Shown: positions 35,590 through 43,979 of the stretch, piece after piece
Layout of the letters: each line of letters begins with the position of its first letter
How positions within the stretch are numbered: the first letter of the stretch is position 1
Source of the DNA: Lautropia dentalis
GTDB lineage: Bacteria > Pseudomonadota > Gammaproteobacteria > Burkholderiales > Burkholderiaceae_E
Direction: 5' to 3'
NCBI RefSeq assembly: GCF_003892345.1
Contig: NZ_RRUE01000002.1
Span: 1,506,619-1,570,618 of the forward strand
Length of the DNA: 64,000 nt
Position numbers and translations under genes: made by a program
The notes under the pieces: generated by a model
Seen by the model: only the letters and a program-made list of their open reading frames with translations
What the model was told of the DNA's origin: nothing
The model's database searches: none

Positions 35590-36551
35590 AGGGCACCGGG
35601 ACGGTTCATCGTGGAGACGCTGCCTGGGGCGGGCGCGAGACGACCCATCGTGGGGACGGCATCGTTCCGAACAGCCGCGACGGGGGGCTGCGTGGGAATG
35701 CCGTGCCGCCTGCCACGGAGATGGTTGATGTCCCCGCGGAAGCCGCACCGTTGTGCTGGCTGGTGCGTCATCCACGCCCCGAGGCGCCGGCCGGGCTCTG
35801 TTATGGCCGTACCGATCTGGCGGCACAGCCGGCCGACACGGCCCGTGCCGCGCAGGCACTGGCGGCGCGGCTGCCGGCTGGCATCGTGCTGCGCAGCTCA
35901 CCGTTGCAGCGCTGCCAGACCCTGCTGCAGGCCCTGCACGTCCTGCGCCCCGACGTGCAGCTTCGCCCTCCGGAAGGCTGGCTGGCCGAGATGGATTTTG
36001 GTGCCTGGGAAGGGCGCCTGTGGGCCGATCTGCCGGCAGCCGAACTGCAGGCCTGGACCGACGATTTCGGCCATTACCGGGCGGGCGGCCACGGTGAGTC
36101 GGTGGCGCAGTTCCTGATGCGCCTGCATGAGGGGCTGCAGGCTGTCCGGGCGGCATGGGAAACCCCGTCGTTGCGGGACCGGCATGGATGGGCGTACGCC
36201 GAGGCGTGGATCACCCATGCCGGTGTGATTCGCGGATTGTGCTGGCTGGCCGGGCAGGGGCGTGGTGACGGGGCGTCCTGCGGAACGGGGCTGTCCGGTG
36301 TATCTGGGGAATGCCCATCGGCCATGCCGGAGCGGCAGGCAGGTGCGCCGCCGTTCAGCCCGACAGACGAGCCTTCGGCACACAGTCCGGCAGACCACGA
36401 GCACTGTTTTTCTGGCGCGTTCGGCCCGGCAGGAAAACTGCCATTCTCCCTGCCGACAGCATCCGCGTGGCCGTCATTCCACATAGGCTTTGGTGAGATG
36501 GTAGCGGGCGATTTTCTGCCGATGGCGGCTGTTTCAACGACAACTGGCTGA
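35586..36551 (+). CDS. histidine phosphatase, CobC-like, with low-complexity insert
   Basis: 321 residues from a GTG that overlaps the cobS stop. After a polar leader of about 55 residues the phosphoglycerate-mutase fold begins with LVRHPRPE (catalytic His; RHP replaces the usual RHG), then the second Arg in SSPLQRCQ, EMDFGAWEG and the second His in ITHAGVIRGL. An insert of about 70 residues (225-293; Ser/Pro/Gly/Cys-rich) lies just before the final strand. Position and motifs suggest alpha-ribazole phosphatase (CobC), the last step of the lower-ligand branch. Confidence 0.85.
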   Translation: MKGTGTVHRGDAAWGGRETTHRGDGIVPNSRDGGLRGNAVPPATEMVDVPAEAAPLCWLVRHPRPEAPAGLCYGRTDLAAQPADTARAAQALAARLPAGIVLRSSPLQRCQTLLQALHVLRPDVQLRPPEGWLAEMDFGAWEGRLWADLPAAELQAWTDDFGHYRAGGHGESVAQFLMRLHEGLQAVRAAWETPSLRDRHGWAYAEAWITHAGVIRGLCWLAGQGRGDGASCGTGLSGVSGECPSAMPERQAGAPPFSPTDEPSAHSPADHEHCFSGAFGPAGKLPFSLPTASAWPSFHIGFGEMVAGDFLPMAAVSTTTG

Positions 36552-36648
36552 GCAGCAGCTTCAGCCGCATCCTTCAGGAGCGGGATGGCGAACGCCAGTG
36601 ATCTGCCAGTCCGGCATCTGGCACAGAAACCGCAGGCCCGTCATCCGG

Positions 36649-37008
36649 CTACTGGAACAGCACGGAGGCGTTGCGCAGCACCACGTACAGGCCCGTGCCG
36701 GCCAGAATGCTGAGCAGGGCGTGGCGGCTGGCCAGCTGGACCACGACCGTGACGGCCAGGGCGGCCAGTGAGGGCCAGGCACCCACGGTGGAGGCGTCGT
36801 TCTGGATGAAGCCCACCATGGTGTGAATGAGCAGCAGGCCCAGAATGGCCGGCGGCAGAAACCGCCCCAGCGTGCGGATGGCCCGGAAGCGGTTGAGCAG
36901 CCCGGCCGCCACGAAGGGCAGGGCCCGCAGGGCGAAGGTGATCAGTGCCATGACCACGATGGCGGCCAGGGCCTGCCAGCCGCCCAGCATGGTGTCGGGT
37001 GTGCTCAT
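36649..37008 (-). CDS. azlD: AzlD-type branched-chain amino-acid export subunit
   Basis: 119 residues with four hydrophobic segments. The FALRALPFVAAGLL and RFLPPAILGLLLIHTMV motifs match AzlD. The ATG overlaps the azlC stop (ATGA). With AzlC it forms an exporter of branched-chain amino acids or analogues. Confidence 0.9.
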   Translation of the reverse strand: MSTPDTMLGGWQALAAIVVMALITFALRALPFVAAGLLNRFRAIRTLGRFLPPAILGLLLIHTMVGFIQNDASTVGAWPSLAALAVTVVVQLASRHALLSILAGTGLYVVLRNASVLFQ

Positions 37009-37745
37009 GGCTGCCCCTCCGGCTGGCGGAAACTCTGCAGCAGGGATACGCCCACCGACAGGCCGATGGCCAGCAGCATGGCCTGCTGCGGATAGACTGC
37101 CCAGCCCACGGTGTAGGTAACGATGGCCGTGACGAGGGGCGCCAGCTGACGGCTGCTGCGCCATTGTGCCACCACCAGCACCGCAAAGAGGGCGGCCAGG
37201 CTGAAATCGAACCCCTGCAGCGTGGGCGACAGGCCCATGCCGATGGCGTTGCCCAGCACCGTACCCAGCAGCCACCAGCCGTGATTGATCATGGTCAGCC
37301 CCAGCATCTGCCGGGGTGTGGCGCTGTCGGGCAGGGTGGAGATGAGCGAGTAGGTCTCGTCGGTGAGCTGCCAGGCCAGGCAGGCGCGGGCCAGCCGGCC
37401 CTGCGGCAGGCGGTCCAGAATCGACAGCCCGTAGAAGATGTGGCGCAGGTTGACCACCAGCGTGGCCACCGCAATGGCGGCCAGTGATTCACCCGCCGCA
37501 AACATCGGCACCGCCATGAACTGGGCCGCACCGGCATAGACCAGCAGACTCATCAGCGGGGCCACCCACCAGTCGGCGCCGGCCTGTGCCATCAGAAAGC
37601 CAAAGGCCATGCCCAGCGGGATGTAGCCCATGGCGATGGGGATGGACAGCCGGAGGGCAGAAAGCGGCTCCACATGGCTGCCGTTGCCCGCAGGCGGGGC
37701 CGGGTGTGAGGATGTCTCCGGACTGGGGGGAGTACTGGGAGGCAT
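37005..37745 (-). CDS. azlC: AzlC-type branched-chain amino-acid export subunit
   Basis: 246 residues from the ATG at 37745, close to the family's usual size (about 230-240). A polar Pro/Ser leader is followed by IPIAMGYIPLGMAFGFL, the YAGAAQFMAVPM motif and NLRHIFYGLSI. Upstream in-frame ATGs exist (37871 and beyond), but that stretch overlaps a copy of the dispersed repeat, so it is probably not coding. Confidence 0.9.
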   Translation of the reverse strand: MPPSTPPSPETSSHPAPPAGNGSHVEPLSALRLSIPIAMGYIPLGMAFGFLMAQAGADWWVAPLMSLLVYAGAAQFMAVPMFAAGESLAAIAVATLVVNLRHIFYGLSILDRLPQGRLARACLAWQLTDETYSLISTLPDSATPRQMLGLTMINHGWWLLGTVLGNAIGMGLSPTLQGFDFSLAALFAVLVVAQWRSSRQLAPLVTAIVTYTVGWAVYPQQAMLLAIGLSVGVSLLQSFRQPEGQP

Positions 37746-37862
37746 GGTGGGCCGGGTGACGTACCGCACCACAGGCGCGGTACCGGAATGCAGAAGTGGT
37801 TCGCGAGTATACGATGCAGTGTCGTGCGATGCTGCGGTGTGCCACGAAAGGTTGTGCCGCAG

Positions 37863-37920
37863 ATGAGTCATGGACGCATTCGTTTCCGTGCCGGCAACAG
37901 ATACCCTGACCGGGCGCCAT
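37863..37920 (-). repeat. dispersed intergenic repeat, copy 10
   Basis: Minus strand: GCCGGCACGGAAACGAATGC followed by GTCCATGAC. It lies between azlC and the tRNA. Confidence 0.75.
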
Positions 37921-37986
37921 GCGCAGGCAAGGCTGGCCGACCTGTCACGTGCCGTGCCACACAGGCAAGAACATGCAGCCAAGAAA

Positions 37987-38019
37987 AAAGCCCCGGGGGC
38001 GCTTGACCTGCGGGGCTTT
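37987..38019 (-). terminator. intrinsic terminator downstream of the tRNA
   Basis: On the minus strand AAAGCCCCG pairs with CGGGGCTTT, and the stem runs into a TTTTTT tract. It lies 40 bp beyond the tRNA 3' end. Confidence 0.8.
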
Positions 38020-38059
38020 GAGGCCGCTGCCCCGCAACAGGGCAACCAGCCGGAATACG

Positions 38060-38136
38060 TGGTAGAGAAGGGTGGACTTGAACCACCGACCTCACGATTA
38101 TGAGTCGTGCGCTCTAACCAGCTGAGCTACATCTCC
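38060..38136 (-). tRNA. tRNA-Met (anticodon CAT)
   Basis: A 77-nt cloverleaf. The D arm is GCTC-AGCTGGTTA-GAGC, the anticodon stem CACGA/TCGTG with loop CTCATAA, the T arm GGTGG-TTCAAGT-CCACC, and the 3' CCA is encoded. One T-T mismatch and one G-T pair occur in the acceptor stem. The CAT anticodon could also be the tRNA-Ile2 that is modified to lysidine; the body does not settle this, but it is not an initiator (A-T-rich start pair and GGG/CCC anticodon stem are absent). Confidence 0.9.
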
Positions 38137-38225
38137 ACGCGCTCTGCAATGCAGAGAACAGCATTATATAGCGATTTCCGCGCTTGGCAAGCCCGGCGTG
38201 GCCTTTGCAGGGCAGGGGCTGGTAT

Positions 38226-39227
38226 TCAGCCCCGTGCGGCCTGCCGTGCTGCCCGGATGGCGTCGCGGGTCTGCAGCGCTACCTGCCGGGCGGCGTCGGC
38301 AAAGTCCGTGCCCTGGCCGGCGTACAGGATGGCGCGGGACGAATTGATGATCAGCCCGTACCCGCTGGCATCCAGCCCGGCACGCACGGTGGCATCGACA
38401 TCGCCCCCCTGGGCACCCACACCGGGCACCAGCAGCGGCAGGGTGGGGGCCAGCGCACGCACGCGGGCCAGTTCGTCGGGGAAGGTGGCACCCACCACCA
38501 GCCCCAGCTCGCCATTGCGGTTCCACGGGCCGGCGGCCAGTGAGGCCAGGTGTTCGTAGAGGCGCGTGACCGTCTCCGGCCCTGCGGCAACCGCTGTCCC
38601 GTGGGTCAGTGCCGACGGTTGCGTGATGGCTGCCGATACGGTGGTGGCCGCGCCGGCCGTGGTAGGCGGAACGCCCTGGGATACGGCGGAAGCGCCCCCT
38701 GTCCCTGTGACCACCGTCTGGCTGGCGGGCTGCTCGGGCAGGACCGGCAGCGCCTGCAGGTCATTGCCCCCCGGGTTGCTGGTGCGGCACAGCAGGATCA
38801 GCCCGCGGCCGGCCCAGTCGAAGTAGGGCTCGATGGAGTCGAAACCCATGAAGGGCGAGAGCGTCAGCGCATCGGCGCCGAAACGGTCGAAGGCCTCCAC
38901 ACCGTACTGCCGGGCGGTACTGCCGATGTCACCGCGCTTGGCGTCCAGAATCACCGGAATGCCGGGGTAGTCGGCATGGATATGGCGGATCAGCCCGGCC
39001 AGTACCTCTTCGGCGCCCTGGGCGGCAAAGTAGGCGATCTGCGGCTTGAAGGCGCAGGCCGTGTCGGCTGTGGCCGCAATGATCTGGCGGCAGAAATGGT
39101 CGATGGCTGCCGGCCCGGTCCCCAGATATGACGGGATGCGGGCCGGATCCGGATCCAGTCCCACGCACAGCATGGAATCGGCAGCGGCCCAGCGCTGGCG
39201 GAGGGTTTGAACGAAGCTGGAACTCAT
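38226..39227 (-). CDS. pyrF: orotidine 5'-phosphate decarboxylase with insert
   Basis: 333 residues against about 270 for this group-2 (mycobacterial-type) PyrF. The start at 39227 leads directly to [20 protein letters not shown]. The catalytic [14 protein letters not shown] and the later [10 protein letters not shown] / [11 protein letters not shown] motifs are intact. A Thr/Ala/Val/Gly-rich insert of about 55 residues (about 164-217) interrupts the barrel after the [10 protein letters not shown] loop. It makes UMP in pyrimidine synthesis. It is followed by the tRNA on the same strand. Confidence 0.93.
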   Translation of the reverse strand: MSSSFVQTLRQRWAAADSMLCVGLDPDPARIPSYLGTGPAAIDHFCRQIIAATADTACAFKPQIAYFAAQGAEEVLAGLIRHIHADYPGIPVILDAKRGDIGSTARQYGVEAFDRFGADALTLSPFMGFDSIEPYFDWAGRGLILLCRTSNPGGNDLQALPVLPEQPASQTVVTGTGGASAVSQGVPPTTAGAATTVSAAITQPSALTHGTAVAAGPETVTRLYEHLASLAAGPWNRNGELGLVVGATFPDELARVRALAPTLPLLVPGVGAQGGDVDATVRAGLDASGYGLIINSSRAILYAGQGTDFADAARQVALQTRDAIRAARQAARG

Positions 39228-39259
39228 GGATGGATGTTCTCGAAGGCTGCAGAGGGTCC

Positions 39260-40342
39260 CTAGGCGCGCGTCCTTTCGAATTCCTTCAGGTAATCCACCA
39301 GCGCCTGCACCCCTTCCAGCGGCATGGCGTTGTAGATGGACGCACGCATGCCGCCCACCGAGCGGTGCCCCTTCAGGTTCATCAGGCCGCGGGCCTCGGC
39401 GCCCTTCAGGAATTCGGCATCCAGCGACGCATCGGCCAGCGTGAACGGCACGTTCATCCACGAACGGTTCTCCGGCGCCACCGGGTTGCTGTAGAAGCTG
39501 CTGGCGTCCAGTGCGTCGTAGAGCAGCCTGGCCTTGGCCTCATTGCGGCGGGCCATTTCCGTCAGCCCACCCAGATCCTTCAGCCACTGGAACACCAGTC
39601 CGGCCAGATAGATGGCGTAGGTGGGCGGGGTGTTGATCATGGAGTCGTTTTCGGCCTGTTTGCCGTAATCCAGAATGGATGGCATGGCCCTGCGGGCACG
39701 ACCGGGCAAGTCTTCGCGGATGATCACCAGCGACAGCCCGGCCGGCCCGATGTTCTTCTGGGCACCGCCGTAGATCATGCCGTAGCGGCGCACGTCCATG
39801 GGACGCGACAGGATGTGCGACGAGGCATCCACCACCAGCGGCACGCGGCCCACGTCGGGCGTGTCGTGGAACTCCACCCCGCCGATGGTCTCGTTGCCGC
39901 AGAGGTGCACATAGGCTGCATTCGGATCCAGATTCCAGTCGTTGCGGTCGGGAACGCGGGTGTAGCCGCTGTCCTTGCTGCTGGCGGCCACGCGCACGGT
40001 GCCGAAGCGCTGTGCCTCGCCGATGGCCTTCGAGGACCAGATGCCGGTGTCGATGTAGTCGGCGCTGCCGTCCTCGGGCAGCAGGTTCAGTGCCAGTGCC
40101 GCAAACTGCAGCGTGGCGCCCCCGGCCAGAAACAGCACCCGGTATCCGGACGGGATGTTCAGCAGTTCACGCAGATCGGCTTCGGCCTGGGCCTGGATGC
40201 CCATGTAGTCCTTGCCGCGGTGCGACATTTCCATCACCGACATGCCGGTGCCATGCCAGTCGGACATCTCGCTGGCGGCCCGGGCCAGGACGGCTTCGGG
40301 CAGCACGGCCGGACCGGCACTGAAATTGAACGGCTTGCGCAT
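39260..40342 (-). CDS. serC: phosphoserine aminotransferase
   Basis: 360 residues, the standard length. It starts [19 protein letters not shown] and carries the PLP lysine in [18 protein letters not shown], plus [11 protein letters not shown] and the C-terminal [12 protein letters not shown] motif. It converts 3-phosphohydroxypyruvate to phosphoserine and also serves pyridoxine synthesis. AAGGAG lies upstream of the ATG. A long copy of the dispersed repeat ends 37 bp before the start. Confidence 0.96.
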   Translation of the reverse strand: MRKPFNFSAGPAVLPEAVLARAASEMSDWHGTGMSVMEMSHRGKDYMGIQAQAEADLRELLNIPSGYRVLFLAGGATLQFAALALNLLPEDGSADYIDTGIWSSKAIGEAQRFGTVRVAASSKDSGYTRVPDRNDWNLDPNAAYVHLCGNETIGGVEFHDTPDVGRVPLVVDASSHILSRPMDVRRYGMIYGGAQKNIGPAGLSLVIIREDLPGRARRAMPSILDYGKQAENDSMINTPPTYAIYLAGLVFQWLKDLGGLTEMARRNEAKARLLYDALDASSFYSNPVAPENRSWMNVPFTLADASLDAEFLKGAEARGLMNLKGHRSVGGMRASIYNAMPLEGVQALVDYLKEFERTRA

Positions 40343-40378
40343 GGGTAGACTCCTTCGGGCGGTTGCTGCCCGCCATTC

Positions 40379-40440
40379 TAGAGCGTGTCATGGACTTGTT
40401 CATCCCCGCGCTGGTTCGGGCCGTGTGCCGACAGGGCATC
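40379..40440 (-). repeat. dispersed intergenic repeat, long copy 11
   Basis: Minus strand, full length: TGCC-ctgtc-GGCA stem-loop, variable middle, then GGGGATGAACAAGTCCATG followed by ACACGCTC. It lies immediately upstream of serC. A poorer partial match (GTGTCCATGAAGCG) lies at 40586-40601. Confidence 0.8.
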
Positions 40441-40812
40441 ATGTGCAAGCTGGGACCGTCTTGCCAGACCGTGCAACACTGCCGGCGTACAGCCCGGGTG
40501 AACTGCCGGACGGCTGGACGGGGGCGGAAAGTTTCCATGGCACTTTGCTGTACACGGCCTGCTCACAGCCGCAGATGGGCGCCCAACCAGTCGTCTCATT
40601 GTGTCCATGAAGCGTTGTACTGGACGCAGTGTGGACATGCCGTGCGGTGCAGCGGCCGGCCCGATGAACGGCCGTCACGGGAATTGACGGTCTGCGCCGG
40701 GATCAGGTGATAATCTGGCCCATTGTCTGCACCGCGTCAGGCAGGCCGGACGCCAGGTCTGTGCGGCTTCCGGGCTTTTGCAGACATGATCAGATCCCAA
40801 GGAGTGAACAGC

Positions 40813-41811
40813 ATGTCGAAGTTTGTCGAACAGCCGGCCAAGGCCGTGATGATGTCCGCCCAGACCGTGGCGATGCCGGCGCAGGGCGAGCAGGGCGCGT
40901 CCCGGAAAATGGGCCGTCGTGGCGCCGGTGCCCGCCAGGCGGTGGTGGCCGCCGTGGCCACGGCGCTGCTGGTGGCCGGCTGTGCGGGCATGGATGACAC
41001 CCAGCGTCGCACGGCCATCGGCACCGGCATCGGTGCCGCGGTGGGGGCTGCCCTTGGTGGCAACACCTCCGGCGCCAAGGGCGTGCGCAACGGCGCGCTG
41101 ATCGGTGGCGCCATCGCCGGCGTGGGCACCTACATCTGGTCACGCCAGATGGAAGAGCAGAAGCGCGCCATGGAAGAGGCCACCGCCGGCACGGGCGTGC
41201 AGGTGACGCAGACCCGCGAGAACCTGCTGCAGCTGGACATCCCGAGCGACATCTCGTTCCGCATCAACAGTGCAGCGATCCTGCCGAACTTCCAGCCCAT
41301 TCTGGACCGCTTCGCCCAGACGCTGGTGGCCAACCCGGCCACGACCGTGCAGATCATCGGTCACACCGACAGCACGGGCACGGACGCCATCAACAACCCG
41401 CTGTCGGTCAACCGCGCTGCCAGCGCCCGTGACTATCTGGTGGCCCGTGGCGTGCAGGTCTCGCGCATCATGATCGACGGCCGCGGCAGCCGTGACCCGA
41501 TCGCCGACAACAGCACCCCGGCTGGTCGAGCCCAGAACCGCCGCGTGGAAATCTACGTGGGTCAGGCCGCCAGCCCCGAACAGCAGCAGCGCGCCGGCCA
41601 GTACGGCAATGGTCAGAACGGTCAGTACCAGAACAACGGCAACGGGCAGTACAACCAGAACGGCGGCCAGTACAACAACGGCTACCAGCATGGCCAGCGC
41701 AGCACCCTGCAGCAGGGGGGACAGCGAAACAGCTACCGCAGCGGCAGTGGCCAGTGGAGCCAGGACGGGACGTACAACGGCAACGACGGGTATTCGTCGA
41801 CCATTCAGTGA
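40813..41811 (+). CDS. OmpA-family outer-membrane lipoprotein with glycine zipper
   Basis: 332 residues from the ATG at 40813, with AAGGAG 9 bp upstream. A lipobox (LLVAGC, Cys near residue 57) follows an unusually long leader. Glycine-zipper segments (GTGIGAAVGAALGG, GALIGGAIAGVGTY) precede an OmpA-C domain with IIGHTDSTG and the NRRVEIYV end that grips peptidoglycan. The last 75 residues are Gln/Asn/Gly/Tyr-rich and look disordered. It resembles YiaD-type envelope proteins. The 370-bp region before it (40443-40812) holds no gene. Confidence 0.9.
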   Translation: MSKFVEQPAKAVMMSAQTVAMPAQGEQGASRKMGRRGAGARQAVVAAVATALLVAGCAGMDDTQRRTAIGTGIGAAVGAALGGNTSGAKGVRNGALIGGAIAGVGTYIWSRQMEEQKRAMEEATAGTGVQVTQTRENLLQLDIPSDISFRINSAAILPNFQPILDRFAQTLVANPATTVQIIGHTDSTGTDAINNPLSVNRAASARDYLVARGVQVSRIMIDGRGSRDPIADNSTPAGRAQNRRVEIYVGQAASPEQQQRAGQYGNGQNGQYQNNGNGQYNQNGGQYNNGYQHGQRSTLQQGGQRNSYRSGSGQWSQDGTYNGNDGYSSTIQ

Positions 41812-41879
41812 TCGGCCTTTCCCCGAATCCGGCTTTGCCGGTTCGCGTCCGGAAAGGGATGCGGGCTGACAGGGCCGGA

Positions 41880-41888
41880 TTTTTTTTA
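41880..41888 (+). terminator. possible terminator region after the OmpA-like gene
   Basis: A run of eight to nine T residues follows nested stems (CCTTTCC/GGAAAGG at about 41817-41858 with CCGGC-ttt-GCCGG inside). The T-run is 20 bp beyond the stem, so a classic terminator is only weakly supported. Confidence 0.35.
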
Positions 41889-41910
41889 CCTGTTCCCACG
41901 GAGGAGACAC

Positions 41911-43158
41911 ATGAACAGGGACAGACTCTCCCCCGCAGCCTGGCTGCTGATCCTGCTGGCCGTGGTGTGCCTGCCGCGCATCACCATCGACATCTATCTG
42001 CCGTCGCTGCCGGTGATCGGGCAGGCACTGCAGCTGTCCGAATTCCAGCTGAGCCTGACCATGACGGTGTACATGGCGGGCTATGCGGTGTCGATGCTGG
42101 TCTGCGGGCCACTGGCCGACCGCTACGGCCGGCGACCGGTGCTGATCGGTGGCACGGCGCTCTATCTGCTGGCCACCATCGCCTGTGCCCTGGCAGATTC
42201 GGGCGGCATGCTGATTGCAGCCCGGCTTTTGCAGGCGCTGGGGGGGTGCTGCGGCACGGTGGTGGGCCGCGTCATCGTGCGGGACCGTTTTCAGAAGGCC
42301 GAGCAGGTCTCGTACCTGAGCTGGATGTCGTCCGGCATGGCGCTGTCGCCGGTGGTGGCGCCGCTCATCGGCAGTGTCATCGATGTGGCATTGGGCTGGC
42401 GCTGGGTGTTCGTGGTGCTGGCGGTGGTGGCCGCGGGCGTGCTGCTGGCATTGTGTACGGTGGTGCCGGAGACGAAGCCGGGGCGGCACGGACCGGTTCA
42501 TCCTGCCGGAAATCATCATGCCGGAGAGGATGATCGCGAGCTTCCCGTGCAGCCGGGACTTCTCCGTCTTTATGGTTCCCTGCTGCACGACAGGCATTTC
42601 CTGCGCCATTCGCTGATCATCAGCGCCATCTACTGCACCTATTTTCCGTTCGTGGCGGAATCGTCGCTGGTGTTGCAGCGCACGCTGGGGCTGTCGCAGG
42701 TGCAGTATGCGGGGGTGTTTGCGCTGACCATCCTCGGATATCTGGGCGGGGCATCGGTGTTCCGGCGCCGTTTTGGCGCCTGGGGTGCCGAGGGCGTCAT
42801 CGGACGGGCCCTGCGGCTGAACCTGCTGTTTGCGGTGGTCTGGGCTGCGGCGACGCTGGTGTTTCCGGGGTCGCTGCTGGCCATCGTGCTGCCGATGGTG
42901 CCGATCATGCTGTCGGTGGGCATGAGCATCCCGGCCTGCCAGTTTGCGGTGATGCAGCCGCATGCCGGGGCGGTGGGTGCCGTGTCCGGGCTGTTCTTCT
43001 TCATCCAGATGGCGGTGACGGCACTGTTCGGCCTGGTGGTGGCATCCCTGTCCAACGGGAGCCCTGCGCCGATGGTGGGGGTGTCGCTGGTGGCGAGTGT
43101 GCTGGCTTGGGGGGCAGCGTGGGCGTTCCCTGCAGGGACGGATGCGCCCCACACCTGA
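41911..43158 (+). CDS. Bcr/CflA-type multidrug MFS exporter
   Basis: 415 residues with about 12 helices; the ATG follows GGAGGAG. The motif-A loop GPLADRYGRRPVLIGG and DIYLPSLPVIG in the first loop place it in the Bcr/CflA drug:H+ antiporter group. The central loop (about 188-220) is His/Pro/Gly-rich and looks out of character, another small low-complexity insert. It exports small hydrophobic compounds; the substrate is unknown. Confidence 0.9.
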   Translation: MNRDRLSPAAWLLILLAVVCLPRITIDIYLPSLPVIGQALQLSEFQLSLTMTVYMAGYAVSMLVCGPLADRYGRRPVLIGGTALYLLATIACALADSGGMLIAARLLQALGGCCGTVVGRVIVRDRFQKAEQVSYLSWMSSGMALSPVVAPLIGSVIDVALGWRWVFVVLAVVAAGVLLALCTVVPETKPGRHGPVHPAGNHHAGEDDRELPVQPGLLRLYGSLLHDRHFLRHSLIISAIYCTYFPFVAESSLVLQRTLGLSQVQYAGVFALTILGYLGGASVFRRRFGAWGAEGVIGRALRLNLLFAVVWAAATLVFPGSLLAIVLPMVPIMLSVGMSIPACQFAVMQPHAGAVGAVSGLFFFIQMAVTALFGLVVASLSNGSPAPMVGVSLVASVLAWGAAWAFPAGTDAPHT

Positions 43159-43319
43159 GCGGCTTTCGTGGAGACGGCCCGAGGGATTCGTGTGGGGGAG
43201 GGCATGACAGGTCCCGGGAGCCTCTGCAGGTTCCGCTGGGCCATTGCACGGGCGCCCGCCCGGGGCTTGTCGGGCCTTTCGGCGCCCCGTATGATGTCCG
43301 GATACATCCTGGAGCTTCC

Positions 43320-43514
43320 ATGAACGCTGCAATCACTACCCAAGATCCCCTGATCCATGAAGACCCCGCTGCCGAGGAAGAGCCAGGCTATACGGAGTGG
43401 GTCAGGGAGAAAATCGCACGTGCCCTGGCCGAGACTGGTCCCGGCAAGGATCACGATCAGCTGATGGCGGAGGTTCGCCAGCGGATCCTGTCCCAGGCTG
43501 GACAGGCTCGATGA
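43320..43514 (+). CDS. antitoxin of a ParE/RelE-type pair
   Basis: 64 residues from the ATG at 43320 with GGAG upstream. It is acidic at the N-terminus, then WVREKIARALAETGPGKDHD and EVRQRIL, the helical toxin-wrapping tail common in such antitoxins. Its stop overlaps the toxin start (ATGA). Confidence 0.8.
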   Translation: MNAAITTQDPLIHEDPAAEEEPGYTEWVREKIARALAETGPGKDHDQLMAEVRQRILSQAGQAR

Positions 43515-43813
43515 GCAGGGACTCACTGCCACCTGTATTGCCTATCGTCTGGAGTGAGCAGGCGGAGTCCGATTTGCTGGAAATAGCCAGCTACATCAAC
43601 GAGCAAAGCCCACAGAATGCGCTGGCGATTGTAGGGCGGCTGCAGGCGGCCGTGCAGCCTCTCCGGCGCTTTCCGCGGTTGTTCAAGGTGAGTGACCGGT
43701 TCCCGGATGCCCGCGAAATTGCGGTCCAGCCTTACGTGATCTTCTACAAGGCATCGGATGAGGGCGTCACGGTGCTGGCCATCGTCCATGGAAGCCAGAA
43801 GTTTCCCCGGTGA
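43511..43813 (+). CDS. ParE/RelE-superfamily toxin
   Basis: 100 residues. IVWSEQAESDLLEIASYINEQ, PRLFKVSDRFPDAREI and PYVIFYKASDEGVTVLAIVHG fit the ParE branch of the superfamily (gyrase poison) better than mRNA-cleaving RelE, but the two are hard to separate by eye. It is translationally coupled to the antitoxin. Confidence 0.85.
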   Translation: MSRDSLPPVLPIVWSEQAESDLLEIASYINEQSPQNALAIVGRLQAAVQPLRRFPRLFKVSDRFPDAREIAVQPYVIFYKASDEGVTVLAIVHGSQKFPR

Positions 43814-43979
43814 GTCGCTGTTCCGTCTGCCTGTACCCTCAGTGGATATTTTCCGGGTTTGGTAGCGGGCGCTGCAGGATGTGATGCCCAATAGTCAGAA
43901 ATCTCGGCGCGCCAACCCCGCCGGGCACAACAGCCAGGCATGATCAGTCAGAATAGGGCCATCAACCAGGGCCTCCTTC

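Noticed and set aside
41812..41910. A clear intrinsic terminator after the OmpA-like gene
   Set aside because: The stems and the T-run are separated by about 20 bp, so it is listed only as a weak feature.
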